From: Bin16 sp965206315 | GTDB taxonomy: Bacteria; Chloroflexota; Dehalococcoidia; Lucifugimonadales; Australimonadaceae | Assembly: GCA_965206315.1 (NCBI GenBank) | Contig: OZ242210.1 | Location: forward strand, 372,001-436,000 | Direction: 5' to 3' | Length of the DNA: 64,000 bases | Part shown: positions 8,631 to 16,743 of the stretch, one piece after another | Layout of the letters: every line of letters begins with the position of its first letter | Numbering within the stretch: the stretch's first letter is position 1 | Position numbers and translations under genes: made by a program | The notes under the pieces: generated by a model | The model's input: only the letters and a program-made list of their open reading frames with translations | Told to the model about the DNA's origin: nothing | The model's database searches: none

Positions 8631-8841
8631 ACCGCTGCCGTACCGGGAGGTCGTCCGCCGACTCATCGCAGCAGGCTTCGTCGAGACCACGCAACGAGGC
8701 AGCCACGTCAAGTTCGTCCGAGAACGGGACGACGGTCTGCGAACAGCTATCGTCCCGCGCCACCGAGAAGTAGCTGTAGGCACGCTGCGCAGCATACTGC
8801 GGCAGACCGGGCTGACTCCCGACGAGTTCGACCAACTCTAG
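8617..8841 (+). CDS. hicA: HicA-family mRNA interferase toxin-like protein
   Basis: This 74-residue protein has the double-stranded RNA-binding-like HicA fold: YREVVRRLIAAGFVETTQRGSHVKFVR, with the catalytic His in GSH, then RTAIVPRHREVAVGTLRSILRQTGL. HicA toxins cleave mRNA. The best start is the TTG at 8617, directly after a GAGGTAGAGG site inside hicB. The overlap with hicB implies coupled translation. It ends 16 bp from the convergent isochorismatase-family gene. Confidence 0.87.
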   Translation: MPPVRPLPYREVVRRLIAAGFVETTQRGSHVKFVRERDDGLRTAIVPRHREVAVGTLRSILRQTGLTPDEFDQL

Positions 8842-8857
8842 CCGACCATACTCCCAC

Positions 8858-9556
8858 CTACGCCTCGGGGAAGGCCTCCAGGTGCTCGGCGAGCTCGTCC
8901 AGGTGCATCACGTCCGCGTACTTGTGGTGCATGTCGAACAGGTTGACCTTGTGCGACAGCTGGGCGCGGTCGTACACGCACTCCTCGGCGATGACGACGT
9001 GGAAGCCGTTGGAGTAGGCGTCGGCGACCGAGGCGCGGACGCAGCCGCTCGTGCTCTCGCCGCAGACCAGCACCGTGTCGACGCCCATCTGCACGAGCTG
9101 CGCCACCAGCGGGGTCCCGTAGAACCCGCTCGCGCGCTGCTTGTAGATGATGAGGTCTTCCGGCTCCGGCGCGAACGCCTCGTAGATGCCGAACGGGTTC
9201 TCGCCCTGGTTCCTGGCACGGCGGTTCGTCGACTTGAGGCGGTTGGGGCGCGCCTCCGGCCTGTCCTCGCCGGTGGTGTAGACGATCGGGAAGCCGCGGG
9301 CGCGGGCCATCGCGAACAGCTGCTTCGTCGGCTCGATGGCGTTCCACGCGTACTCGCCGCACGCGCTCGGGAACTCCTTCGCGACCTCGTGCACCGGCAG
9401 CGGGCCGCCCTGGTACGCCGAGTTGTACAGGTCGATCGCCAGAATCGCCGGACGGCGTCCGACGAACAACTCGCGCTGGTAGTGCTTGTAGAGCTCGATG
9501 TCCTCGGCGCTCACCACGTCCTGCCAGCAGTGGTCCTCGAAACCGTAGATTGCCAT
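8858..9556 (-). CDS. Isochorismatase-family cysteine hydrolase
   Basis: The 232-residue protein has the isochorismatase-like hydrolase fold with its Asp-Lys-Cys triad: AILAIDLYNSAYQG (Asp), YKQRASGFYGTPL (Lys) and LVCGESTSGCVRASVADAYSNGF (nucleophilic Cys). Close relatives act on N-carbamoyl compounds, nicotinamide or maleamate; the cis-peptide and triad are clear but the substrate is not. AGGAGG lies 6 nt before the ATG. It stands alone, facing a repeat-rich intergenic region. Confidence 0.88.
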   Translation of the reverse strand: MAIYGFEDHCWQDVVSAEDIELYKHYQRELFVGRRPAILAIDLYNSAYQGGPLPVHEVAKEFPSACGEYAWNAIEPTKQLFAMARARGFPIVYTTGEDRPEARPNRLKSTNRRARNQGENPFGIYEAFAPEPEDLIIYKQRASGFYGTPLVAQLVQMGVDTVLVCGESTSGCVRASVADAYSNGFHVVIAEECVYDRAQLSHKVNLFDMHHKYADVMHLDELAEHLEAFPEA

Positions 9557-9628
9557 CGCCCGCCTCCTGTCGCCCTGTGATGGGGCGCATTATACGTCCG
9601 CCGTAAGCCCGGTGGGACAGTTCGCTTC

Positions 9629-9960
9629 AGGTGGCCAACCCGGCAGGAATTCTGGCCCCCTTAACCTGAGCTTACGAGTGAATCGCATACCCAATCTGGC
9701 CACCTTGGCCACCTAAACAAGGGGTGTTTCCAAGGCCACGGCCTGCTTCCGGCATTAAGGCGGCCAGGTGGCCAACGAAAACAAAGTTCGCGATGGAGTC
9801 ACCCTCACCCCAACCCTCTCCCAGAGGGAGAGGGGGCAGACCGGCCGCCCGTGAGCCATAGGCACGGTCTATGGGTGCTGCCAGGACGACGGCCATGCAT
9901 CCAGCGTAGGGGATGCGGGGGCGACCGCGAAAGGGGCGGATGTCACACAACCCTCACCCC
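9629..9960 (-). repeat. Copy 1 of a ~330-bp dispersed intergenic repeat
   Basis: Read on the minus strand, this block shares six landmarks in the same order with 34338-34655: GTGTGACA followed by CGCCCCTT (about 9930-9945), TACGCTGG..TGCATG (9887-9910), ACCCATAGACCG followed by CTAT.GCTC.CGG (9852-9878), CCGGAAGCAGGCC (9736-9750), GCGATTCACTCGT (9671-9686) and GCCAGAAT..CC...GGTTGGC (9632-9658). It also holds an inserted pyrimidine-rich palindrome (9800-9838). Most of the 553-bp gap between 9556 and 10110 is this element; I see no gene in it. Confidence 0.6.
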
Positions 9961-9972
9961 AGACAGGGCTAC

Positions 9973-10000
9973 TGGATTCCCGCCTGCGCGGGAATGACGG
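9973..10000. repeat. REP-like palindrome
   Basis: ATTCCCGC-ctgc-GCGGGAAT forms an 8-bp stem with a 4-nt loop, followed by GACGG. A near-identical palindrome lies at 16695-16721. A partial second copy (TGCGGGAATGACGG) follows directly at 10006-10019. This is a typical short repetitive extragenic palindrome rather than a terminator, because it sits between two divergent genes. Confidence 0.6.
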
Positions 10001-10109
10001 AGAAGTGCGGGAATGACGGCATAAGGTCGCCGTGCGCTACAATCCCGCACAGCGGCGCCGCTCCGTGCAGGGGTGGGGCAGGATGCTCACGCACGAAGGG
10101 AGGCGCAGG

Positions 10110-11360
10110 ATGCTCACGCAGCAGGAGAACGAACGGCTCACGCAGGTCGGGCCGGGCACGCCGATGGGCGAACTGATGCGCCGCTACTGGCATCCCATCG
10201 CCGCCGCAGCCGAGATGGACGAGCGCCCCACCAAGGCCGTGCGGCTGCTCGGCGAGGACCTCGTCCTCTACAAGGACAGGTCCGGCACGCTCGGCCTCAT
10301 CGACCGCTTCTGCCCGCACCGGCGCGTCGACCTCTCCTATGGGATACCGGAGGAGCACGGTCTCCGCTGCATGTACCACGGCTGGATGATGGACGAGACG
10401 GGCCAGTGCATCGAGCAGCCGTTCGAGGAGACGGTGCACCCGGACGGACGCTTCAAGGAGAAGGTGCGCGTCACGGCGTACCCGGTCGAGGAGCTGAGCG
10501 GCCTGCTGTTCGCCTACATGGGCCCGCTGCCCGCGCCGCTCGTCCCGCGATGGGACCTGTTCGTGACCGACCACGCGTGGCGCGACATCGGCTTCACGAT
10601 GCTCCCCTGCAACTGGCTCCAGTGCCAGGAGAACTCAGCCGACCCCGTCCACGCGGAGTGGCTGCACGGCGTCTACGGCTGGTACCTCGCGCAGAAGACC
10701 GGCGAGGAGGTTCCGCCGTGGCGGAAGGCGATGATGCGCCCTCACCAGCGCATCGGCTTCACGGAGTTCGCCAACGGCGTCTTCAAGAAGCGCATCGTCG
10801 AGGGCAGCAGCGAGGAGGACGACATCTGGAAGATCGGCCACCCGTGGGTGTTCCCCAACATCCTCCGCTCCACCACCGGCACGACGAGCACCGAGTTCCA
10901 GATCCGCGTGCCGGTCGACGACGAGAACACGCTGCACGTCGTGTACACGCGCTATCAGTTCCCGCCGGAGGTACACGTGCCGCCGCAGGAGAAGGTGCCG
11001 TACTACGAGATTCCGCTGTACGACGCGAACGGTGAGCTGAACGTGGAGCTGCCGCTGGTGCAGGACTTCATGGCGTGGGTGACGCAGACGCCCATCGCCG
11101 ACCGCACCCGCGAGAAGCTCGGCGAGTCGGACACCGGCATCATCCTGCTGCGGAAGATGCTGAACGAGGCGATGGCGACGGTCGCGGACGGCGGCGACCC
11201 GATGAACGTGTTCCGCGACCCGGCTACGAACCAGTGCATCGAGATGACGCAGGAGAAAGTGTACTACACGCCGGACCGGAACCAGGCGCGGATGATCTAC
11301 TACGGCCACCAGGCCTACAACCCCGACATCGACAAGATCATCGCGATGTTCCCGGAGTAG
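10110..11360 (+). CDS. Rieske [2Fe-2S] aromatic ring-hydroxylating oxygenase, large subunit (1)
   Basis: The N-terminal Rieske domain has CPHRRVDL followed 16 residues later by CMYHGW, ligating a 2Fe-2S cluster. The catalytic domain has the mononuclear-iron site with bridging Asp: ENSADPVHAEWLH. Length is 416 residues. It should hydroxylate or demethylate an aromatic or heterocyclic substrate, but no ferredoxin, reductase or beta subunit is nearby. ATG 10110 follows GGGAGG. A second, out-of-frame ATGCTCACGCA stretch lies 27 bp upstream as a short direct repeat. A TACAAT hexamer at 10038-10043 could be its -10. A 60-bp copy of the 3' end recurs at 12068. Confidence 0.9.
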   Translation: MLTQQENERLTQVGPGTPMGELMRRYWHPIAAAAEMDERPTKAVRLLGEDLVLYKDRSGTLGLIDRFCPHRRVDLSYGIPEEHGLRCMYHGWMMDETGQCIEQPFEETVHPDGRFKEKVRVTAYPVEELSGLLFAYMGPLPAPLVPRWDLFVTDHAWRDIGFTMLPCNWLQCQENSADPVHAEWLHGVYGWYLAQKTGEEVPPWRKAMMRPHQRIGFTEFANGVFKKRIVEGSSEEDDIWKIGHPWVFPNILRSTTGTTSTEFQIRVPVDDENTLHVVYTRYQFPPEVHVPPQEKVPYYEIPLYDANGELNVELPLVQDFMAWVTQTPIADRTREKLGESDTGIILLRKMLNEAMATVADGGDPMNVFRDPATNQCIEMTQEKVYYTPDRNQARMIYYGHQAYNPDIDKIIAMFPE

Positions 11361-11425
11361 GGGCATCGTCACGCCAACCCACATACGTGGGAGCACGTCA
11401 CTTGCGCCACAAGTATCCTGTAGCC

Positions 11426-11431
11426 TACAAT
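11426..11431 (+). promoter_or_regulatory. -10-like hexamer before the toxin gene
   Basis: TACAAT ends 7 nt before the ATG at 11439, with no Shine-Dalgarno sequence between them. As with coaX, this geometry suggests a leaderless transcript, here for the toxin-antitoxin operon. Confidence 0.35.
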
Positions 11432-11438
11432 CCGAGTG

Positions 11439-11729
11439 ATGGTTGAGGTCCGCCAAACCGAGGTCTACGCGCGTTGGTTCAGGCGGCTACGGGACAGGCA
11501 GGCGAGGGTGCGCATCGACAGCCGCATCCGACGACTTTCCTTGGGCAACCCCGGCGACGTGAGACCGGTAGGCGAAGGTGTATCGGAGATCCGTATCGAC
11601 TATGGCCCCGGCTACCGGGTGTACTTCGCGCAGCGAGGTCAGAACCTCGTCGTCCTTCTGGCCGGAGGGGACAAGGACAGTCAGGAGCGGGACATCCAAA
11701 GGGCGCTGATGTTAGCGAGAGGACTCTAG
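11439..11729 (+). CDS. RelE/HigB-type toxin (addiction-module killer family)
   Basis: The 96-residue protein has the RelE/ParE fold of the 'putative addiction module killer protein' family: VYARWFRRLRDRQARVRIDSRIRRLSLGNPGDVRPVGEGVSEIRIDYGPGYRVYF, then LLAGGDKDSQERDIQRAL. Such toxins are usually ribosome-dependent mRNA endonucleases. A GTG 3 nt upstream is an alternative start. The antitoxin follows 12 bp downstream, the toxin-first order typical of this subfamily. The pair sits directly downstream of the Rieske gene. Confidence 0.85.
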   Translation: MVEVRQTEVYARWFRRLRDRQARVRIDSRIRRLSLGNPGDVRPVGEGVSEIRIDYGPGYRVYFAQRGQNLVVLLAGGDKDSQERDIQRALMLARGL

Positions 11730-11741
11730 GAGACAACAGAC

Positions 11742-12050
11742 ATGGCAAAGACGAAGACGCGTTCCTGGGATCCTGCGGAGCACCTGGAGACTGAGGAGGA
11801 CATGGCCGCCTACCTGAATGTCGCCTTGGAGGAGGGTGACCTGAGCCTGATCATGGCCACTCTGGGTGACATAGCACGCGCCCGGCGCATGGCAATGGTC
11901 GCGCAGGAGACGGGTCTGGGCAGGGAGAGCCTGTACAAGTCGTTATCTGCAGACGGCAACCCGGAGTTCGGCACCGTGCTCAAGGTGCTGCACGCTCTGG
12001 GATTCCAGCTTCAGGCAAGCGCTGCAACCAGGCCATCGACAGGAACATAG
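11742..12050 (+). CDS. HigA-like antitoxin (addiction-module antidote family)
   Basis: This 102-residue protein starts with the family's WDPAEHLETEEDMAAYLNVALEEGD and has a helix-turn-helix of Xre type (MVAQETGLGRESLYKSLSADGNPEFGTVLKVLHALGF). It should bind the toxin upstream and repress the operon. A GGAG site precedes the ATG. The C-terminal tail (ASAATRPSTGT) runs toward the duplicated Rieske fragment. Confidence 0.87.
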   Translation: MAKTKTRSWDPAEHLETEEDMAAYLNVALEEGDLSLIMATLGDIARARRMAMVAQETGLGRESLYKSLSADGNPEFGTVLKVLHALGFQLQASAATRPSTGT

Positions 12051-12067
12051 GGAGGTTGATCCAACAC

Positions 12068-12127
12068 GGCCACCAAGCCTACAACCCCGCCATCGACGAG
12101 ATCATCGCGATGTTCCCGGAGTAGAGG
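12068..12127 (+). pseudogene. Duplicated 3' end of a Rieske oxygenase gene
   Basis: This 60-bp stretch matches 11304-11363, the last codons plus stop of the Rieske gene, at all but four positions (GHQAYNPxIDxIIAMFPE-stop). No other part of such a gene is present. It is either the leftover of a second, tandem Rieske gene or a duplication made when the toxin-antitoxin pair arrived between the copies. Confidence 0.8.
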
Positions 12128-12225
12128 GCAGGGACGTACGTGTCACCTGCTATTGCCTGTTTAGACCTTGCATCTGGAATGGATAACATAGTAGCCTACT
12201 GACACTTCCAATCGATGGAGAAGTA

Positions 12226-13971
12226 ATGGTTAACCGGGCAATCAACATAGAAGCTAATGCGGCAGATGCCAACTATTTGTTCTCCAATTCTGGCTACAAT
12301 AGCCTATTCAAAGTCGTTCACCCGCAAAGGCGATTCAAGTGGACAAGCACTGAAATCAAACAATTCTGGGATGACATAGTACAAGCCTATCAGCAAAACC
12401 GGCCTTGGTATTTCTTGGGCACGCTACTATTACAGCCACAAGAAAGCGATGAAGTTTTCGTCCTTGATGGGCAACAGCGCATTTCTACGATTTCCATGCT
12501 GCTCGCGATTCTGCGTGACTGCTGTAAAGACTATGGCCTAGATGATCGGGAACATACATTGCACCGCCTGATAGCCCGCGTCGATGACGATGGCCTCCTC
12601 ACAGGGTCATTAGTACTCACTCTCCAAAGGCCTGACAACCAAATCTACCAACAAGTCGTAGGAGAACGCGAGTCTACTAAGAAGCTGTCGTTATTACAGT
12701 CCCGCAAGGAAGACCGCGTACTCCCAGCTGCACAGGCGTTATATGGATACGTTAGGAGGTTCATACAGAACGAACCGAATCCGACCGAAGCATTGCGCTC
12801 TCTCTGCGGCTACATTCAAAGAAATGTACGCCTACTCCCCATTGAAGTTGCCGATGAAGGACAAGCCTACCTTGTATTTGATACAACAAACACGAGAGGG
12901 CTGCGGTTATCTCCTGCTGAAGCGATCAAGGCACGATTGGCCGCAATCGCAAGAGAGGACATTATCCTATCGCGGAAGCTAATCACTCGATGGAATACGG
13001 CCGCCATCGCCCTTGAGCAAACTACTCTCCCCATTGATGCTATGGACAACTACTTGCACGCGATATGGTCGTCGAAACATGGCTATACCACCAAACGTAC
13101 CCTTGATAAAGTGGTCGACAGAGTCATCAAGGACAAAGGCAACAGGGAGGTTGAATATCTTGCCGAAGATATCGGCAGGTATGTGCAGAGCTATCTCGCC
13201 ATAGTTCGCCCTGATGGCAATTCATCACTTGCAGAGGACCTTCGGGATCTAAACCGCCTAAATGTCCAAGCCAATGGATTCTTGACTATGGTGCACTACC
13301 ACGCTCACAATCGATTTGAGGAGGCTGTATCGCTCACGTTATCGCTACAGATTCGCAATATTACAATTGGAAACTATCGACCTGCTCGTTATCAGGAGAA
13401 CTGGCCTTCATGGGCAAGTCAGGTACGGAACGGTAACACGAATTCCGCATTTGATGAAATACGTGCTCAAATTGTTCCTGACGACGAGTTTGTGCATGCT
13501 TTCAAAATAGCTGTGGTGGAATCGTCGACGACGGTGCGCCACTTGCTTAGGAAGCTAGACCCTATCAGCAGTAGTGGTTCAGGTGTTCTTCCTTATGAAG
13601 TGGACGCAGAACACATATTGCCCAAAGCTGTTGTGGACAAGTTACTCAAGCGAAAGAAGCTAACCAAGAATGTAAAAACATGGATAACCGACCTCGGAGA
13701 GAACATACCTGCTGATTCAGCCGATGAACAAATTCTTGGAGAAAAATTGCATCCTTTCTTGAATATGCTTGGCAACCAGGCCCTACTCAACAGCAGTCGT
13801 AACCGCAAGGGTAAGGACAAACCCTTCCTAGTGAAACAAGACCAGTACAAGAGCCAGGCTTTACACTTCACAAAGAACCTAGCTGACTTACCAAAGTGGG
13901 ACATGGCAGAGATCATGAGGCGCCAGGATATGCTGGCTGAACGAGCACCAGCAATCTGGAAGCGCCGGTAA
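12226..13971 (+). CDS. DUF262/DUF1524 protein, GmrSD-like putative type IV restriction nuclease
   Basis: The 581-residue protein has an N-terminal DUF262 (ParB/Srx-like nucleotidase) domain with FVLDGQQRISTISMLLAI, and a C-terminal DUF1524 HNH-type nuclease with EVDAEHILPKAV and LLNSSRNRKGK. This architecture is that of GmrSD, which cleaves glucosylated or otherwise modified phage DNA in an NTP-dependent manner. The gene is clearly AT-richer than its neighbours, with many AAA, ATA and AGA codons, so recent transfer is likely. GGAGAAGTA precedes the ATG. It stands alone, next to a toxin-antitoxin pair. A nuclease role in defence is inferred from the family. Confidence 0.88.
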   Translation: MVNRAINIEANAADANYLFSNSGYNSLFKVVHPQRRFKWTSTEIKQFWDDIVQAYQQNRPWYFLGTLLLQPQESDEVFVLDGQQRISTISMLLAILRDCCKDYGLDDREHTLHRLIARVDDDGLLTGSLVLTLQRPDNQIYQQVVGERESTKKLSLLQSRKEDRVLPAAQALYGYVRRFIQNEPNPTEALRSLCGYIQRNVRLLPIEVADEGQAYLVFDTTNTRGLRLSPAEAIKARLAAIAREDIILSRKLITRWNTAAIALEQTTLPIDAMDNYLHAIWSSKHGYTTKRTLDKVVDRVIKDKGNREVEYLAEDIGRYVQSYLAIVRPDGNSSLAEDLRDLNRLNVQANGFLTMVHYHAHNRFEEAVSLTLSLQIRNITIGNYRPARYQENWPSWASQVRNGNTNSAFDEIRAQIVPDDEFVHAFKIAVVESSTTVRHLLRKLDPISSSGSGVLPYEVDAEHILPKAVVDKLLKRKKLTKNVKTWITDLGENIPADSADEQILGEKLHPFLNMLGNQALLNSSRNRKGKDKPFLVKQDQYKSQALHFTKNLADLPKWDMAEIMRRQDMLAERAPAIWKRR

Positions 13972-13975
13972 GCAC

Positions 13976-14959
13976 CTACACGTCGTCGCAGTAGGCGAAA
14001 GCGTTGCCGACCGGCGAGGCGTAGACCTCGATGTAGTCCACGATGGTGGTCGGGCGGCCGTCGCTGACGGCGGCTGCCGCTATCCATGCGCACGTCTCGC
14101 GTGTGCCGAACGCAGGGCCGCCCGGCGACGGCATGCCGGTGCTGACGCGCCCGCGATAGGCGGCGTCCTGGCTCGTGTCATCCTCCGGTATGACGTAGGA
14201 GTCGAAGTAGTCGGCCATGCCGCGCGCGTCACCGGCTTCCAGGCGCGCGAGTATCGCGCGGTCGAACTCCTCGTTCAGCCACGCGCCCGGCATCCCGGGC
14301 GTGTGCCAGAGGCCGCCCGACGCCGCAACGGCCACGCGGAGGTCGGACGGGGCGTCGTCCAGCGCCTCGCGCACGGCCTTGCCGAACTGGTAGCTGCGCA
14401 GGCCGGAGACCTGCGGCGCGAAGTAGAGGTTCATCATGATGGGAACGGAGGGCAGGGAGAAGTCGGTCAGCTCCTCTACCGACCGGATGACGCCGCCCGC
14501 GAGGCCTCGGTCCGGCTTCGGCATGTCCATGCAGAAGGCGGGGTCGAAGCCGCGCTGCATGACGCCGGAGAGCAGGTGCACGGCCAGCTCCGGGTGGCCG
14601 GGGAAGCGATAGCCGGGCTCGGCGTGGCGCCCGATCTCCGCGGTGCGCGGCTCACGCGGCGACTTCGCGTAGCTGTCACCGACGTAGACGGCGAACGCCG
14701 GGTAGTTGTTGAAGTCAAAGCACTCCAACTGGTCGTCGCTGAATATGACGAGCACGTCGGGCTCGAGCTCGGCGATGCGCTCGCGGAGCACGCGGAAGCC
14801 CTCGTGCGTGCGGTTGGCCTTGGCTATGTTCACCTCGAGCGACTCGTTGGGCACGTCGGCGCGGATCGGCCGCGCGTTGCGGCGCTCGACCCACAGCTCC
14901 GGCGGGAGCGACGTCGTGCCCCCGTGCGAGTGGAAGAACGTTCCGACGATGGTGGCCAT
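13976..14959 (-). CDS. Class III extradiol dioxygenase-like protein, LigB superfamily (1)
   Basis: The 327 residues start with IVGTFFHSHGG, whose His fits the first iron ligand of the LigB/protocatechuate 4,5-dioxygenase fold. PDVLVIFSDDQLECF and DYIEVYASPVGNAFAY are shared, with substitutions, with the paralog at 42059-43063. It lacks a fused or neighbouring LigA subunit. The start at 14959 is preceded by GGGGGAG. The reaction is presumably ring opening of a catechol-type substrate, though the substrate is unknown and other LigB-superfamily activities exist. It ends 4 bp from the AT-rich DUF262 gene. Confidence 0.8.
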   Translation of the reverse strand: MATIVGTFFHSHGGTTSLPPELWVERRNARPIRADVPNESLEVNIAKANRTHEGFRVLRERIAELEPDVLVIFSDDQLECFDFNNYPAFAVYVGDSYAKSPREPRTAEIGRHAEPGYRFPGHPELAVHLLSGVMQRGFDPAFCMDMPKPDRGLAGGVIRSVEELTDFSLPSVPIMMNLYFAPQVSGLRSYQFGKAVREALDDAPSDLRVAVAASGGLWHTPGMPGAWLNEEFDRAILARLEAGDARGMADYFDSYVIPEDDTSQDAAYRGRVSTGMPSPGGPAFGTRETCAWIAAAAVSDGRPTTIVDYIEVYASPVGNAFAYCDDV

Positions 14960-15466
14960 GTCTCCCCCTTTCGTCGTGCTGCGCGTTGCGCGCAGTATAC
15001 GCGCCTGCGCTCCGTGTGACAGGGAATGTGACACGAGGGCATTGCGGGGTGCGGCCCTGCCTCCCATAGAGTGGGCGTAGCCCGGTTATGGGCGAGGAGG
15101 CAGACGAGATGGCAGTTGCGAACCCGAACATCAACCCGCTGGCGGAGCTGGGAGCATTCCTCCCCGGCGACGCGCTGGAGAGGCTGGCCGTGCTGCTGGC
15201 GGAGCCGGACGCGCGCCACACGTGCGGGCAGCTGGCGCGGCTGGGCGCGGCGTTCAGCAGCCTGGGCGCAAGCCTGACGAGTGCCGCAAAGGACGGTATG
15301 CACGAGCGGCTCGCCGGAGGGGATGGGCGCGCCTTCGAGTCCGGCGTGCTGTTCCAGTGGCGGAGGCCGTCCGTCGTGACGGCGGTGGACACCCAACGGG
15401 TGCGCGCCGCGTTCCCGCCGACGATGCGGCCCGACCTCTACAAGAAGCGGGAGACGCAGGGACTAG

Positions 15467-16536
15467 TTGTATTTCTCAGGGACGTTGTTTACAGGTTGAC
15501 GGGTGAGGAGCACCTCTGCTGCTGTTGTGGTGAAGATCGCAACACAGGCAGAGGAGGCTCCTCATGGCACATCCTAACGCGCGTTTGACGCCTCGTGCGC
15601 GATGGGACTTGATTCAGGCGGTACGTGGTGCTGGGTATCCTGTTGCTGAGGCGGCCAGGCGGTTCAATGTATCCCGCGCGACGGCGCATAAGTGGTTGCG
15701 GCGTTTCGACGCGGGGGGCCGCGCGGCATTGGAGGACGATACGAGTCGCCCTGGCAGCTCTCCCGTGCAAACGGCGCCGTCAGTCACTGAGCGCATCGTG
15801 GCATTGCGGAAGGAGACCGGCCTCGGCCCGCACCGGATCGCTGAGACAATAGGCATCTCACCCTCCACGACCTATGCGGTGCTCCGCCGCACGGGTCTCA
15901 ACCGGCTTGATCGCCTTCACCGGGTCACGCGCGAAGTCGTCCGCTATGAGCACGGGCATCCGGGTGATCTGCTGCACCTCGATGTGAAGAAGCTGGGGCG
16001 CATTCCACCTGGCGGCGGCAAGCGTTTCCTGCCAGAGCACGCTGCAACGTACGCAGAAACCAACTCCGCGCCGAAGTCGCGCAAGCGGCTTGGCTTTGAT
16101 CACGTCCATGTCGCGGTGGATGACCACTCTCGCTATGCCTATGCCGAGGCGCTGCCGGATGACCGTAGCCACACAACGGTCCACTTCCTGGAGCGGGCCT
16201 TGGCCCATTTCATGTCGCGGGGCGTCCAAGTCACGCGCATCCTCACCGACAACGGCGGCAACTACCGCAGCACCGTCTTCGGCATGGCTGTGGCGGCACA
16301 CGGCATCAAGCACAAATGGACGCGACCCTTCCGCCCGCAAACAAACGGTAAGGCCGAGGCCTTCAACAAGACACTCCAGACCGAGTGGGCCTACGCACGC
16401 GTCTACACTTCAAACGAGGAGCGGCTGGCTGTCCTCCCTCAGTTCCTCCACCGCTACAATAACCACCGCACTCACAGCGGCATCGGCTGGGTCCCACCCG
16501 CCTCGCGACTGTAAACAACGTGTCTGAGAAGTACAA
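15467..16536 (+). mobile_element. IS481-family insertion sequence, 1070 bp, with CTAG target duplication
   Basis: The ends are imperfect inverted repeats: TTGTATTTCTCAGGGACG... on the left and its partner at 16510-16536, matching at about 26 of 29 positions. The element is flanked by CTAG at 15463-15466 and 16537-16540. CTAG is the known preferred target of IS481 in Bordetella (NCTAGN), so the insertion follows family rules. The single transposase gene is intact. The clean target duplication and intact ORF suggest recent activity. Confidence 0.93.
15564..16514 (+). CDS. IS481-family transposase
   Basis: The 316-residue DDE transposase has an N-terminal helix-turn-helix (YPVAEAARRFNVSRATAHKWLRRF) and a second HTH (GPHRIAETIGISPSTTYAVL). 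The integrase core has the three acidic residues in LLHLDVKKLG, RILTDNGGNY and GKAEAFNKTLQTEW. Length is typical for IS481. GGAGG lies 6 nt before the ATG. It appears intact. Confidence 0.95.
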   Translation: MAHPNARLTPRARWDLIQAVRGAGYPVAEAARRFNVSRATAHKWLRRFDAGGRAALEDDTSRPGSSPVQTAPSVTERIVALRKETGLGPHRIAETIGISPSTTYAVLRRTGLNRLDRLHRVTREVVRYEHGHPGDLLHLDVKKLGRIPPGGGKRFLPEHAATYAETNSAPKSRKRLGFDHVHVAVDDHSRYAYAEALPDDRSHTTVHFLERALAHFMSRGVQVTRILTDNGGNYRSTVFGMAVAAHGIKHKWTRPFRPQTNGKAEAFNKTLQTEWAYARVYTSNEERLAVLPQFLHRYNNHRTHSGIGWVPPASRL

Positions 16537-16589
16537 CTAGTGGCCGTCACGGTGAAAGAGGCAGCGTAGCCCTCAGCGCCGCACTCAAG

Positions 16590-16725
16590 GCCCTCACCCA
16601 CGCGCTGAAGCGCGTTGCCCTCTCCCTCAGGAGAGGGGATCGAGCACCCTGCCCAGCGCTCCACACCCCTTGTGCGCTCCGCTGTCACGCACGCTGGATT
16701 CCCGCCTTCGCGGGAATGACGGGAC
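16590..16725. repeat. Intergenic repeat cluster (pyrimidine-rich palindrome plus REP)
   Basis: CCCTCACCC...CCTCTCCCTCAGGAGAGGGG (about 16595-16640) resembles the motifs at 9800-9838 and 47043-47079. ATTCCCGC-cttc-GCGGGAAT at 16698-16717 is a second copy of the palindrome at 9976-9995. No gene is visible between 16570 and 16743. Confidence 0.55.
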
Positions 16726-16743
16726 TGGCCACGTGCGCGGGGA

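Larger units (their letters stand above)
15109..16569 (+). pseudogene. Small gene of unknown function split by an IS481-family insertion
   Basis: Coding sequence runs from ATG 15109 (GGAGG 8 nt upstream) to the CTAG target at 15463-15466 and resumes after the second CTAG at 16541. Removing 1074 bp (the element plus one CTAG) restores one open frame of 128 residues that ends GLVAVTVKEAA-stop at 16567-16569. The product is an Ala/Leu-rich N-terminal helical part followed by VVTAVDTQRVRAAFPPTMRPDLYKK, a pattern I associate loosely with small phage-type proteins but cannot name. The present allele would be read through into the element's inverted repeat. Confidence 0.8.

Noticed and set aside
12140..12225. 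Promoter for the DUF262 gene
   Set aside because: Several AT-rich hexamers are present but no pair with good spacing stands out, so none is annotated.
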